A DNA stretch of 42,936 nt from Bacteroidota bacterium. Lineage in GTDB: Bacteria; Bacteroidota; Bacteroidia; Chitinophagales; Chitinophagaceae. The DNA is taken from the NCBI GenBank assembly GCA_018268015.1, contig JAFDXJ010000015.1:1-42936 (forward strand), given 5' to 3'. The stretch's first letter is position 1. Each line of letters opens with the position of its first letter. The notes under the pieces are model-generated. The model made no database searches. It had not been told where the DNA came from and saw only the letters and a program-made list of their open reading frames with translations. This document shows, piece after piece, positions 34,143-41,985 of the stretch. The translations under genes and the position numbers were made by a program.

Positions 34143-36137
34143 CTAATTCGTATTGGTTGAATCGGAAGGTGTGGCGTTTTTTCCCAGGCTAAATGTTAGC
34201 GGTACATTTGAACCTTTTGGAGAAACCCTTACATATCCCTGCATTTCCTGGTGCAATGCACTGCAGAAGTCTGTACAATACATGGGGAATATACCCACGC
34301 GATCGGCGGTCCATTTTAAGGTTTGTGTTTCACCAGGCATTATTAATAATTCGGCATTATTATTTCCTTTCATAGCAAAACCATGTGGCACATCCCAATC
34401 CTGTTCAAGGTTGGTTACATGGAAATATACATCATCACCAACCTGTACGCCTTCAATATTGTCCGGTGAAAAATGCGAGCGAATTGCGGTCATATAAACG
34501 TCCACTCTGTTTCCCTGCCTGGTGACTTTGGAATTTTTTTCACCTGCCGTGAAATAAGGGTGTTTATTCTCATCAATTTTAAAAATCTTTTGTGAATTTT
34601 TAGAAATGAGCTCTGCCGGGCATGCCTGAGCATAATGCGGTTCACCGATACTTGGATAATCAGCCAGTAATTTCATTTTATCGCCACTAATATCAAAGAG
34701 TTGGGCGCTTTGAGCAAGTTCAGGCCCTGTTGGCAAATACCGGTCTTTTGTAATTTTATTATAGGCGATTAAATATTTGCCATACGGCTTTTTAGTATCA
34801 CCGCCGGGAATACATAAATGGCCTGGAGAATAGTAGGTAGCATGCCTGTCTAAAACCTTCAAGTCTTTGATGCTCCATTTCACTACTTCTGAGGATATAA
34901 ACATGGTTGTATAAGCATTTCCTTTACCATCAAATTCTGTATGCAATGGGCCTAATCCGGGTTTTTGAACTTCCCCATATAAGGCAGCTTCATATTTAAT
35001 AACCGGGATACCATCATAATCTCCATCAAATGTTTTATTCGTAATAGCCTGTTGAATTTTACTGAAAGAAAAAACAGGTATCAATGCAGCCAATTTTCCA
35101 CTACCTACTATATATTCCCCAGAAGGATCTACATCACAACCATGCGGCGATTTAGGGCAAGGGATCATATATACAATATCCGGGAAATTTTTTACATCCA
35201 GTACAAGAGTTTTGGTCTCCATTGTGCTTGAAGCGGTATGAGTAGAATCGTTATATACATTATGGGCATATTGAACATTTTGAACCTGACCTTTACCCTG
35301 CTTTACATATTCTTCTGCTTTTTTCCAGTTAACGGCCATGATAAAATCTTTATCCCTTTTTGAAGCATTCACTTCAAGCAGCGTATTGGCCTGCTCAGAA
35401 TTATAACAACTAAAGAAAAACCATCCGCTACTAGGCCCTTTCCCGGAGTGACTTAAATCAAAATCAACACCGGGTAATAACAATTGAAATGCAATTTTCA
35501 TTTCTCCTGTTGTAGGTGCGACACTGATAAAGCTAACTGTACCTTTAAAATTTTTCTTATATGAATCAATGGGTACATCACCGTTATCAGTATCCATCGG
35601 CACGCTGAAACGTGTACCGGCAACTACATATTCCGTATTTTCTGTAATAAAAGGTGAGGAATGGTTTCCCGCACTATTGGGTATTTCCAGAATTTCTGCT
35701 GTGCGGAAAGTTTTCAAGTCAAGACGAGCGATGCGTGGTGTATTATTAGCATTGGCAAATAACCAGCGGCCATCAATTTCACCATTTGTCTGAGATAATT
35801 CAAGGTGGTGTTGGTCGTCCCATGGTACTTGTCCATGTGAAGTATTCAACATTGGTTTTGTTTCTTCACTAAAGCCATAGCCGGATTCCGGGTCTTGAGA
35901 AAAAGTAGGGATTACACGAAGCAGGCGTCCGGATGGTATGCCATATACCGATACTTGTCCGCTAAAGCCACCGGAAACAAAGTTATATAGTTCATCATAT
36001 TTTCCTGGCGGTACATATACTCGAGCAGCAGCGTCTCCGGATGCTGCACTTTCGGCATTCTTTGGTTTACACCCTGTATTACCCAGCAGGATTACTGCTG
36101 CCGCAAGTGATAATAAAGGCAGGATTGTTTTTTTCAT
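34143..36137 (-). CDS. nosZ: Nitrous oxide reductase, Sec-dependent clade II
   Basis: It reduces N2O to N2 in the periplasm. 664 residues. The export signal is Sec-type (MKKTILPLLSLAAAVILLG) without twin arginines, and ends in Cys23, so the protein may be a lipoprotein. The propeller carries the His-bearing CuZ motifs (DDQHHLELS, GNHSSPF, SPHGCDVDP, GPLHTEFD, GHLCIPGG, GEPHYAQ). The C-terminal cupredoxin domain has the CuA ligands His585, Cys621, Cys625, His629 and Met632 (CTDFCSALHQEM). All expected metal ligands are present, so the enzyme should be functional. It follows the cytochrome c gene and precedes the nosLDFY genes. Confidence 0.96.
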   Translation of the reverse strand: MKKTILPLLSLAAAVILLGNTGCKPKNAESAASGDAAARVYVPPGKYDELYNFVSGGFSGQVSVYGIPSGRLLRVIPTFSQDPESGYGFSEETKPMLNTSHGQVPWDDQHHLELSQTNGEIDGRWLFANANNTPRIARLDLKTFRTAEILEIPNSAGNHSSPFITENTEYVVAGTRFSVPMDTDNGDVPIDSYKKNFKGTVSFISVAPTTGEMKIAFQLLLPGVDFDLSHSGKGPSSGWFFFSCYNSEQANTLLEVNASKRDKDFIMAVNWKKAEEYVKQGKGQVQNVQYAHNVYNDSTHTASSTMETKTLVLDVKNFPDIVYMIPCPKSPHGCDVDPSGEYIVGSGKLAALIPVFSFSKIQQAITNKTFDGDYDGIPVIKYEAALYGEVQKPGLGPLHTEFDGKGNAYTTMFISSEVVKWSIKDLKVLDRHATYYSPGHLCIPGGDTKKPYGKYLIAYNKITKDRYLPTGPELAQSAQLFDISGDKMKLLADYPSIGEPHYAQACPAELISKNSQKIFKIDENKHPYFTAGEKNSKVTRQGNRVDVYMTAIRSHFSPDNIEGVQVGDDVYFHVTNLEQDWDVPHGFAMKGNNNAELLIMPGETQTLKWTADRVGIFPMYCTDFCSALHQEMQGYVRVSPKGSNVPLTFSLGKNATPSDSTNTN

Positions 36138-36200
36138 TTGAGCATTGTTTTAAATTTTTGAAAGTTTATCTTGTATCGTTTTGGGCAAAAGATTCTCTAT

Positions 36201-36232
36201 AGGCTTCTTTTTTATTCATATTAAAAAAGCCT
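36201..36232 (-). promoter_or_regulatory. Imperfect stem-loop between the cytochrome gene and nosZ
   Basis: AGGCTT-C-TTTTTTA pairs imperfectly with TTAAAAAAGCCT around a short A/T loop. It lies in the 120-base gap between the cytochrome stop and the nosZ start on the minus strand and may be an attenuator or processing site. The rest of this gap holds no convincing promoter. Confidence 0.35.
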
Positions 36233-36258
36233 AAAATGATGTTACACTTATACTTTTT

Positions 36259-36741
36259 TTATTTTATGCCATCATTCTTACGCATAAACTCGAGTACGGC
36301 CCGTGCATCATCATCAGACAAATTCTGATTTGGCATACGTACCATACAAATTTCCAACATAGCCTGAGCCTTGGGATCTTTGTCAATCATGGCATCAGTG
36401 TTGGTGATGAAATTCAGGATCCAAGCCGGTTGATGGCGGGAAGTAACTCCTTTCCATCCTGGTCCAACTAATTTTTCGTCCGTCATTTTATGACATGATT
36501 CGCATTTGAGTTCTACGATTTTTTGTCCTTTATCCGCCATGGCTCCATCCAATGTAGCAGGAAGCACTACATCATGGAATTTACCTTCACCCCTGTTTGG
36601 GTCATAAGAGGGGTTTCCATTAGCAGTTGTTGCTTCATTAGTGTCAGCCGCTGGTTGAGGTTCAGTGACTGGTGGATTATTTTGATTACCACAAGCCCCA
36701 AGAAAAGCAGCGAATCCCAAAACGATCATCATTTTTTTCAT
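36259..36741 (-). CDS. Lipoprotein monoheme cytochrome c of the nos cluster
   Basis: 160 residues with a lipoprotein signal (MKKMMIVLGFAAFLGAC), a Pro/Ala/Thr-rich linker to about 50, and a class-I-like cytochrome c domain with the heme motif CESCH at about 82-86 (ELKCESCHKM), LVGPGWKGVTSR following it, and a Met axial-ligand candidate in VRMPNQNLS. It most likely hands electrons to NosZ, in agreement with clade II nos clusters that start with a c-type cytochrome. I chose ATG 36741; an upstream in-frame ATG at 36771 would place ten residues before the signal. First gene of the operon. Confidence 0.88.
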   Translation of the reverse strand: MKKMMIVLGFAAFLGACGNQNNPPVTEPQPAADTNEATTANGNPSYDPNRGEGKFHDVVLPATLDGAMADKGQKIVELKCESCHKMTDEKLVGPGWKGVTSRHQPAWILNFITNTDAMIDKDPKAQAMLEICMVRMPNQNLSDDDARAVLEFMRKNDGIK

Positions 36742-36768
36742 AATACTGTTTTTAAAATTTAGACAATG

Positions 36769-36776
36769 CAAGATTA
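36769..36776 (-). promoter_or_regulatory. -7 promoter element of the nos operon
   Basis: TAATCTTG on the minus strand, followed by CATTG, is one base off TAnnTTTG. It places the start near 36766 with a ~25-base leader. The FNR-type palindrome centred at 36805.5 would then lie about 40 bases upstream, the class II activator position. Confidence 0.45.
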
Positions 36777-36797
36777 GCTAAGATCGGAAATTTATTT

Positions 36798-36813
36798 TAT
36801 GATGTTTATCATA
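36798..36813. promoter_or_regulatory. FNR/CRP-type palindrome in the nos divergent promoter region
   Basis: ATGAT-GTTT-ATCAT occupies about 36799-36812, with the TGAT-N4-ATCA core at 36800-36811. This matches the FNR-family recognition pattern TTGAT-N4-ATCAA except for the outermost base. It sits between the nos operon and the divergent membrane protein gene, and could serve both. Confidence 0.6.
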
Positions 36814-36915
36814 ATTTGATTTTTTTTTTACTGATTTCAGTCATACAGTGATTTTCTAAAAAATATTTGCTTTGCACCCGGTTTCACCAATATTTAAATA
36901 AATTTGTTAGAATTT

Positions 36916-38142
36916 ATGGATGAGTTTAAAACAAGACGTTGGTTACAATTGGCTCTGGTAAATTTTTGTATAGTAGCCCTGGCTGGAGTTACTTTACGTT
37001 ATAAGATTAATTTTCCCCTGCCCCTCATAAACCAAAAATATTTATTGTATGCGCATTCACACTTTGCCTTTGTGGGTTGGGTAAGTACTGCGCTCATGGC
37101 TTTACTGGTTAATTATCTTGAGCGGAATGAGATTTATACGAATTACAAAAAATATAACCGTATTATTATTGTAAATTGTATTAACGCTTATGGCTTATTC
37201 CTTTCATTTTTATTTCAGGGATACAGGATCTTATCTATTAGTTTTTCTACATTGAGTATTTTCATTTCTTTCTATTTTATTTATCATTTCTGGAAAGATT
37301 TAAAACTGGTATTAGATAAATCATATGCTGTCAATTGGTTTAAGATGGCCCTCATTTTATGGGGGACTTCAGCCATAGGCGCCTTCACCCTTGCTTACCT
37401 GATGGCAACGCATAATACCAATCAGGAATATTATTTTGCTGCCATATATTTCTTTCTCCATTTTCAATATAATGGCTGGTTTTTATTTGTATGCTTTGGT
37501 CTGTTGTTTTATCATTTATACCGATCCGGTCTTGTACAGGAGGTAGCTATTAATAAAAAATTATTTTTCATCATGGCAACTACCGTTGCGCCTTCTTTTT
37601 TATTATCCATTCTTTGGTTAAAGCTTCCGGCCTATCTCCGCTATATTGCTGATATTTCCGGCATCCTTCAACTCCTGGTATTACTGTATTTTTTAAAATT
37701 AATTCCGGCTATCAAAAAATTTATTCCACATTCATTTACCAAAACAACACGCACTTTGTGGATTCTGGCAACCATCGCATTTATTATAAAAGTGATTCTG
37801 CAAATGCTTTCTATAATCCCATACTTTAGCCATTTTGCTTTTGCCTTCAGGCCCATAGTTATTGGTTATTTGCATCTTTCATTCCTATGTATTATTTCAT
37901 TTTTTATTATCGGATACATTAATGAATATTTATGTACTCGGCATAGGCATGTTTCCGTCATTGGTGTAATCCTTTTTATTATTGGTGTTTTAGTACAGGA
38001 GGTCATTCTTATGGTGCAGGGCTTAGAGGTATTTCAAATGGAGCCCATACCTCTAGCTAATATTCTTTTATTTTACTGCGCTATATTGATTGCAGCCGGT
38101 ATTATACGAATCACTTATAAAATGAATAAAACGGATAAATAG
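36916..38142 (+). CDS. Polytopic His-containing membrane protein resembling heme-copper oxidase subunit I
   Basis: About 408 residues with roughly 12 hydrophobic segments. Conserved-looking His positions lie in or near helices: AHSHFAFVGWVSTALMALL at about 45-63, FLHFQYNGWFLF at about 180, and GYLHLSFLCIISFF at about 320. AHxHFxxxGWV recalls the HxH-x-F-x-GW pattern of the cytochrome oxidase/NorB superfamily and NnrS-like proteins, but I do not see the full set of CuB ligands or the active-site Tyr. Heme binding is inferred only. I chose ATG 36916 (MDEFKTRRW); a TTG at 36904 is possible. Divergent from the nos operon across an FNR-type box, so co-regulation under low oxygen is likely. Confidence 0.55.
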   Translation: MDEFKTRRWLQLALVNFCIVALAGVTLRYKINFPLPLINQKYLLYAHSHFAFVGWVSTALMALLVNYLERNEIYTNYKKYNRIIIVNCINAYGLFLSFLFQGYRILSISFSTLSIFISFYFIYHFWKDLKLVLDKSYAVNWFKMALILWGTSAIGAFTLAYLMATHNTNQEYYFAAIYFFLHFQYNGWFLFVCFGLLFYHLYRSGLVQEVAINKKLFFIMATTVAPSFLLSILWLKLPAYLRYIADISGILQLLVLLYFLKLIPAIKKFIPHSFTKTTRTLWILATIAFIIKVILQMLSIIPYFSHFAFAFRPIVIGYLHLSFLCIISFFIIGYINEYLCTRHRHVSVIGVILFIIGVLVQEVILMVQGLEVFQMEPIPLANILLFYCAILIAAGIIRITYKMNKTDK

Positions 38143-38162
38143 TTTTTTCCTGTCTCTTAAAA

Positions 38163-38210
38163 CTTCATGAATGATTAAAATCATGTAGGTGGCTGTTCAC
38201 CCTCATGAAG
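38163..38210 (+). promoter_or_regulatory. Structured intergenic element with a second FNR-type palindrome
   Basis: An outer inverted repeat CTTCATGA (38163-38170) / TCATGAAG (38203-38210) encloses two inner dyads: ATGATT-AA-AATCAT (38171-38184) and GGTG-N6-CACC (38188-38201). The first inner dyad also reads ATGAT-TAAA-ATCAT, the same pattern as the nos promoter box. It lies between two plus-strand genes. Confidence 0.5.
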
Positions 38211-38247
38211 CATAAACTGGAAATCAGGCATTTTTGAAAAAAATAAG

Positions 38248-38280
38248 ACCTGTCATTTCTCTTATAAATGCAATACAGGT
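38248..38280 (+). promoter_or_regulatory. Inverted repeat just upstream of the small coiled-coil gene
   Basis: ACCTGT (38248-38253) and ACAGGT (38275-38280), with inner ATTT/AAAT pairing, form an imperfect hairpin ending 13 bases before the start codon. It could influence translation initiation. Confidence 0.35.
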
Positions 38281-38293
38281 GGCGTGAATAAAA

Positions 38294-38677
38294 ATGAAAT
38301 TAACGAAGTACTACCAGTTACAACAGGAGTTTATGTCCTGGCAACGTTGTTTGGAATTTTTTAAACAGGAAAACGCATTGCTTAAATACAGGCTAAGTGA
38401 ATTGGTGGATGATATTGAAATAAACATGAATATTCAAACAGCAGAATATTTTCAGAATGAATTCCTGCATGTGGATGAAATGTTGGAAAACTTTACCAAA
38501 TCATTAGCCAATTTTTCGCATATTTCTGATGAAAAAAAAGATAGTCCTTCGGTTGTTGCCTCCCATCAGTTATTACGTGAAAGAATGCATGAATTGGGAA
38601 AAAAATGGTTGAACCTTTCCCTGGAATTCAACATGAAGATGTCACCTGCTGCCAGTTCAATTGATGATATTTCGTAA
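38294..38677 (+). CDS. Small coiled-coil protein of unknown function
   Basis: 127 residues, soluble, mostly helical, with heptad-like spacing (CLEFFKQENALLKYRLSELVDDIEI and LLRERMHELGKKWLNLSLEFNMK). No signal peptide and no metal-binding motif. I do not recognise a named family. It follows the nos-linked membrane protein gene on the same strand and lies 110 bases after an FNR-type palindrome, so it may belong to the anaerobic regulon. Its last seven codons overlap the 3' end of the convergent response-regulator gene by 21 bases. Confidence 0.6.
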   Translation: MKLTKYYQLQQEFMSWQRCLEFFKQENALLKYRLSELVDDIEINMNIQTAEYFQNEFLHVDEMLENFTKSLANFSHISDEKKDSPSVVASHQLLRERMHELGKKWLNLSLEFNMKMSPAASSIDDIS

Positions 38678-39712
38678 TTTACTTTCGTCCAGTACTTTAA
38701 TATTTCCCGGCACTGCAGATATAATATTTTCATCTTTAAAATCACTCAGTGTGCGGATCAGCGATTCCGTAGTGGTCCCTACAATATGTGCCAGGTCTTC
38801 ACGGGAAATACTCATTGAAAAATTTTCCTTTCCCTCTTCCTTGAACTTTGATAATAAGGTGAGAATGGCTTCTGCCACTCTTTTCCTCAGGGAATTATAG
38901 GCAAGGTTGATCAATTGATCTTCATTTTCATGGACATCATGGGCAAGTAATCGAATAAATTTTTGTGCAACGGCTTTATTTTTATACACCAGGTTTTCAA
39001 AATCCGTACGACCAATACAAGAAATTTCTGATTCTTCCAATGTTTCGGCCGATTCATGATAAACAGTATTTTCCAGCAAGGCCTGGTAACCAAAAAAATC
39101 ACCGGCCGTGTATAAGCCGACTGTTAGTTCTTTACCATAATCATTCATTTTGAATATTCTCACTTTACCGGAAACAATATAAAACAAATGATAAGGTGAT
39201 TTGCTCTCTTCAAAAACCAATTGCTTTTTTTTATAAGTATGTACTACATTAGAAGTAGCGAGTTCTTTTAATGTTTCTTCTCCCCGGATACTTTCAAAAA
39301 AACCATTTAATTTTTGCAGTGCCTGCACTCTTTCTGCAATTTTTGATTCCTTCCTCAACCTGCTATCAATTGCATTCATTAGTTCAACATCGGTAAAGGG
39401 CTTTGTGATATAATCATCCGCTCCCATTTCCATACCCTTTCGGAAGTCACTCCGCTCCGTTTTGGCAGTCAGAAAAATAAAAGGCGTATTTTTCAATTGC
39501 TCATTTTTTGAAAGCAGATGCAAGAGACCATAACCATCCAATACCGGCATCATGATATCACAGATGATCAGGTTGGGGTTTTGTTGCAAAGCCGTTTCAT
39601 ATCCTTCGCGACCATTGGATGCAGCATAAACTTCATATCCTGCGAGTGTCAGTATCTCTGCCGTATTTTCCCTGATTTCCGGGCTGTCTTCTACCAGTAA
39701 TATCTTTATCAT
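38657..39712 (-). CDS. Response regulator: receiver domain fused to a CRP/FNR-type DNA-binding protein
   Basis: 351 residues in three parts. Residues 1-120 are a receiver with phosphoacceptor Asp52 (IICDIMMP), Thr in IFLTAKT and Lys in YITKPF. Residues about 145-255 are a cyclic-nucleotide-binding-type jellyroll (YHLFYIVSGKVRIFK, AGDFFGYQALL). Residues about 265-351 are the CRP-type winged helix, with recognition helix region ISREDLAHIVGTTTESLIRTLSDF. There Glu and Arg sit at the FNR Glu209/Arg213 positions and Ile replaces Ser212. No Cys cluster for Fe-S is present, so the signal should come by phosphorylation. It overlaps the kinase gene by four bases and lies beside the nos locus, which carries two matching palindromes. 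Confidence 0.9.
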   Translation of the reverse strand: MIKILLVEDSPEIRENTAEILTLAGYEVYAASNGREGYETALQQNPNLIICDIMMPVLDGYGLLHLLSKNEQLKNTPFIFLTAKTERSDFRKGMEMGADDYITKPFTDVELMNAIDSRLRKESKIAERVQALQKLNGFFESIRGEETLKELATSNVVHTYKKKQLVFEESKSPYHLFYIVSGKVRIFKMNDYGKELTVGLYTAGDFFGYQALLENTVYHESAETLEESEISCIGRTDFENLVYKNKAVAQKFIRLLAHDVHENEDQLINLAYNSLRKRVAEAILTLLSKFKEEGKENFSMSISREDLAHIVGTTTESLIRTLSDFKDENIISAVPGNIKVLDESKLRNIIN

Positions 39713-40947
39713 TGATTAAACTCAATTTTAATTTCAGTACCTGTTTCCAGGTTACTTTTTAATTTTAAATGACCATTCATCATTTCTACATATTTGGCTA
39801 CAATATGCAGCCCCAGGCCCGTTCCCGGTATATTTGCAGCATTTTTAGCCCGGAAAAAAAGCTCAAATATATGTCGTTGATCTTGTTTAGAAATACCCAT
39901 ACCTTCATCGGAGATACTAAAAATAATTTTTTTACCGGAGACAACTGAAAGAATCGTAATGGTTTTCTCTTCAGGTGAAAATTTGGCGGCATTAGATATC
40001 AGGTTAATGAGAATATTTTTAAATAATACATCATCCAGTTCAACCATTTCACTTCCGGTATGTGTATAATGAATCTGCTGACCATGCTTCAATATGTCAT
40101 TCATTTCATTCACCTGCTGGATGATCATTTCATGAATATTAAATGAGGTAAAATTGGCTTTAATTTTTCCTTCTTCAATCTTTCCAAGAGATAAAAATTC
40201 ATTCAGAATATTATTCAAATTCGTCACAGCCGATTTTATTCTTTGTACATGTTTGTCACGATTGGGCTGCTCTTCGGTCAATTTATATTTTGAAAGCAGT
40301 GATGCAGAAGACAGTATGGTGCTTAAAGGTGTCCTGAATTCATGCGATGCCATGGATACAAATGCACTTTTTAATTCATTCAAATCTTTTTCTTTGTTTA
40401 AGGCATGATACAATTCGTCTTTTGATAACTCCAGTTTTCTTAAGGCTTCCTGCAATTTCAAAGTGCGTTCATGCACTTTCTTTTCCAGTTCATCATTTTG
40501 TGCCTCCATTTTTTTATTCATCTCTGCTAAGGCAAGACGTTGCTGCAATAATTTTTTCTCCGTTTCTCTCCTCAAACTGATATCACTGATAAAAGCTATG
40601 GAAAACACACCATCTTCATTCGTGAAACTGCTGAGGCTTATTTCAAGAGGAATCTCCTGGCCTTCTTTTTTTAAACCAAATAATTCACGCCCTCTGCCCA
40701 TTGGCCTGGTTGCAGGATGTGCATTAAATTTCTTTCTTTCTTTGACATGAGTGGAATGGAATCGCTGAGGCAATAGAAGCTCCAGTTTCTTGCCAAGAAC
40801 TTCAGATCTTTCATATCCAAACATGCGTAAGGCAAAATCATTGGCCAGTTCAATATCACCTTTATCATTGATTAATAAAATACCTAAAGAGGCATTTTGA
40901 AATACAGCAGTAAATTTTTCCTGTTCTTTTATAAGGAGTTTTTCCAT
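39709..40947 (-). CDS. Soluble PAS-domain sensor histidine kinase (FixL-like PAS)
   Basis: 412 residues without membrane segments. A PAS domain covers about 10-125; a coiled coil runs 125-190; HisKA carries His202 (MASHEFRTPLS); the ATPase domain has the N box (NLISNAAKFSP), G1 (SDEGMGIS) and G2 (GTGLGLHIV). Aligned by eye with Bradyrhizobium FixL, His67 matches the heme ligand His200 and Arg87 in GRGRE matches Arg220. Since the same His is common in many PAS kinases, heme binding is only possible, not shown. It precedes and overlaps the REC-CRP gene, its obvious partner. Confidence 0.88.
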   Translation of the reverse strand: MEKLLIKEQEKFTAVFQNASLGILLINDKGDIELANDFALRMFGYERSEVLGKKLELLLPQRFHSTHVKERKKFNAHPATRPMGRGRELFGLKKEGQEIPLEISLSSFTNEDGVFSIAFISDISLRRETEKKLLQQRLALAEMNKKMEAQNDELEKKVHERTLKLQEALRKLELSKDELYHALNKEKDLNELKSAFVSMASHEFRTPLSTILSSASLLSKYKLTEEQPNRDKHVQRIKSAVTNLNNILNEFLSLGKIEEGKIKANFTSFNIHEMIIQQVNEMNDILKHGQQIHYTHTGSEMVELDDVLFKNILINLISNAAKFSPEEKTITILSVVSGKKIIFSISDEGMGISKQDQRHIFELFFRAKNAANIPGTGLGLHIVAKYVEMMNGHLKLKSNLETGTEIKIEFNQ

Positions 40948-41037
40948 TTAAGCGGCTCATTTGCTCCTGGCGAAGTTCCTCTAATTTTTTTAAATTGATT
41001 GAATGCAGTTTACAATTTTATTGATCTTCCGGAACAT

Positions 41038-41892
41038 TTAATTGATACGGATAAATATGGGTAAATGATCTGACACCAAACGTGCCTCTTCTAAAGAATT
41101 AAACGACCTGTAAAAATGGAATACCCAGGACGAATCTACCTTAAATTCATCCGGCTTATAAAAAAATTGGTCAAAAGCCGAAGCCAGGCAATCTTTATTA
41201 TGACAATTGATTTTTAGGGTTGTTTTCTCATCGGTCAATGCGGCTTTATATCCCATTGTTTTAAGGGGATTAAAAACGGTATGTGTTTGAGGGCAATTAA
41301 AATCTCCCATAAACAATAATTTCTTGCCGGGATATTCATTAGGGAAATATTTGAAATATTTGATTTCTTTTTCAGGTTGCATTCGTTGAGTGATCGCATG
41401 GTAATTGACGAGTGTATAGGCTTTCCCATTTATTAAAAAAGTAGCTAAGTAGGGCTCCCTATCTATTTCAAGGCTATATTTTTTTTCAAGCCAGGGCTTA
41501 TCTGATAATTGTACACGATCCTTTTTCCAAAAAAAAGAATACCGTTCTCTTTTATAAGAATTGCCTGAAGTGGGTGCACTCACGATATACCGCCATTGAT
41601 CTGATTTTGAGTTCAATTTTCTGTAGAGTCTGCCAACAGTCTCAACGCCTCCCTCACCGGCAACTACTTCCTGAATGGCTACAATATCACATCCCGAAAT
41701 TGTTTTTGCGATAAAATCCAGTATATGGTCTGATTTTGTAAATCCAAAATCCTTTAAATTCCAGGAACAAATCACATAGGATGTATTGAAATTATTCGCC
41801 GGAATATCTCTGCCGCTTGCGTTGCCGATCTCATTACTTTGCAGCCCCAAAGTGAAAAAGAGCGAGACTAAAATTAAAAAGATTGATTTCAC
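41038..41892 (-). CDS. Exported endonuclease/exonuclease/phosphatase-fold hydrolase
   Basis: 284 residues with a signal peptide (IFLILVSLFFTLGLQS). The DNase I-like fold is shown by CSWNLKDFG at about 42-50, Glu in VAIQEVVAG at about 74, the KLLFMGDFNCPQ motif at about 195-206 and SDHLPIFIRI at the end (Asp-His pair). Metal-dependent cleavage of phosphodiesters of nucleic acid or a related substrate is expected in the periplasm or outside; DNA, RNA and inositol-lipid substrates cannot be told apart. It is divergent from the lipoprotein gene at the window edge. Confidence 0.85.
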   Translation of the reverse strand: MKSIFLILVSLFFTLGLQSNEIGNASGRDIPANNFNTSYVICSWNLKDFGFTKSDHILDFIAKTISGCDIVAIQEVVAGEGGVETVGRLYRKLNSKSDQWRYIVSAPTSGNSYKRERYSFFWKKDRVQLSDKPWLEKKYSLEIDREPYLATFLINGKAYTLVNYHAITQRMQPEKEIKYFKYFPNEYPGKKLLFMGDFNCPQTHTVFNPLKTMGYKAALTDEKTTLKINCHNKDCLASAFDQFFYKPDEFKVDSSWVFHFYRSFNSLEEARLVSDHLPIFIRIN

Positions 41893-41905
41893 CGAAAGAT
41901 TTTCT

Positions 41906-41923
41906 TTGTGCCGAAAGGCACAA
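41906..41923. promoter_or_regulatory. Perfect hairpin in the divergent promoter region
   Basis: TTGTGCC-GAAA-GGCACAA is a 7-bp perfect stem with a GAAA (GNRA-type) loop as read on the plus strand. It lies 14 bases before the start codon of the minus-strand hydrolase gene, so it would be part of that gene's leader (loop TTTC in that sense), or an operator. Confidence 0.45.
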
Positions 41924-41943
41924 TTTATTCAAATGATTACAAA

Positions 41944-41951
41944 TATATTTG
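41944..41951 (+). promoter_or_regulatory. -7 promoter element of the right-edge lipoprotein gene
   Basis: TATATTTG followed by CA is an exact TAnnTTTG, giving a start near 41957 and a leader of about 29 bases. No -33 TTTG at proper distance was seen. Confidence 0.45.
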
Positions 41952-41985
41952 CAAGGAACATCATTTTAGATGCAAATTTGTACCT

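Noticed and set aside
34143..36137. Twin-arginine (clade I) NosZ
   Set aside because: The signal has no RR motif and is a plain Sec type; the gene order with cytochrome c and fused NosL also fits clade II.
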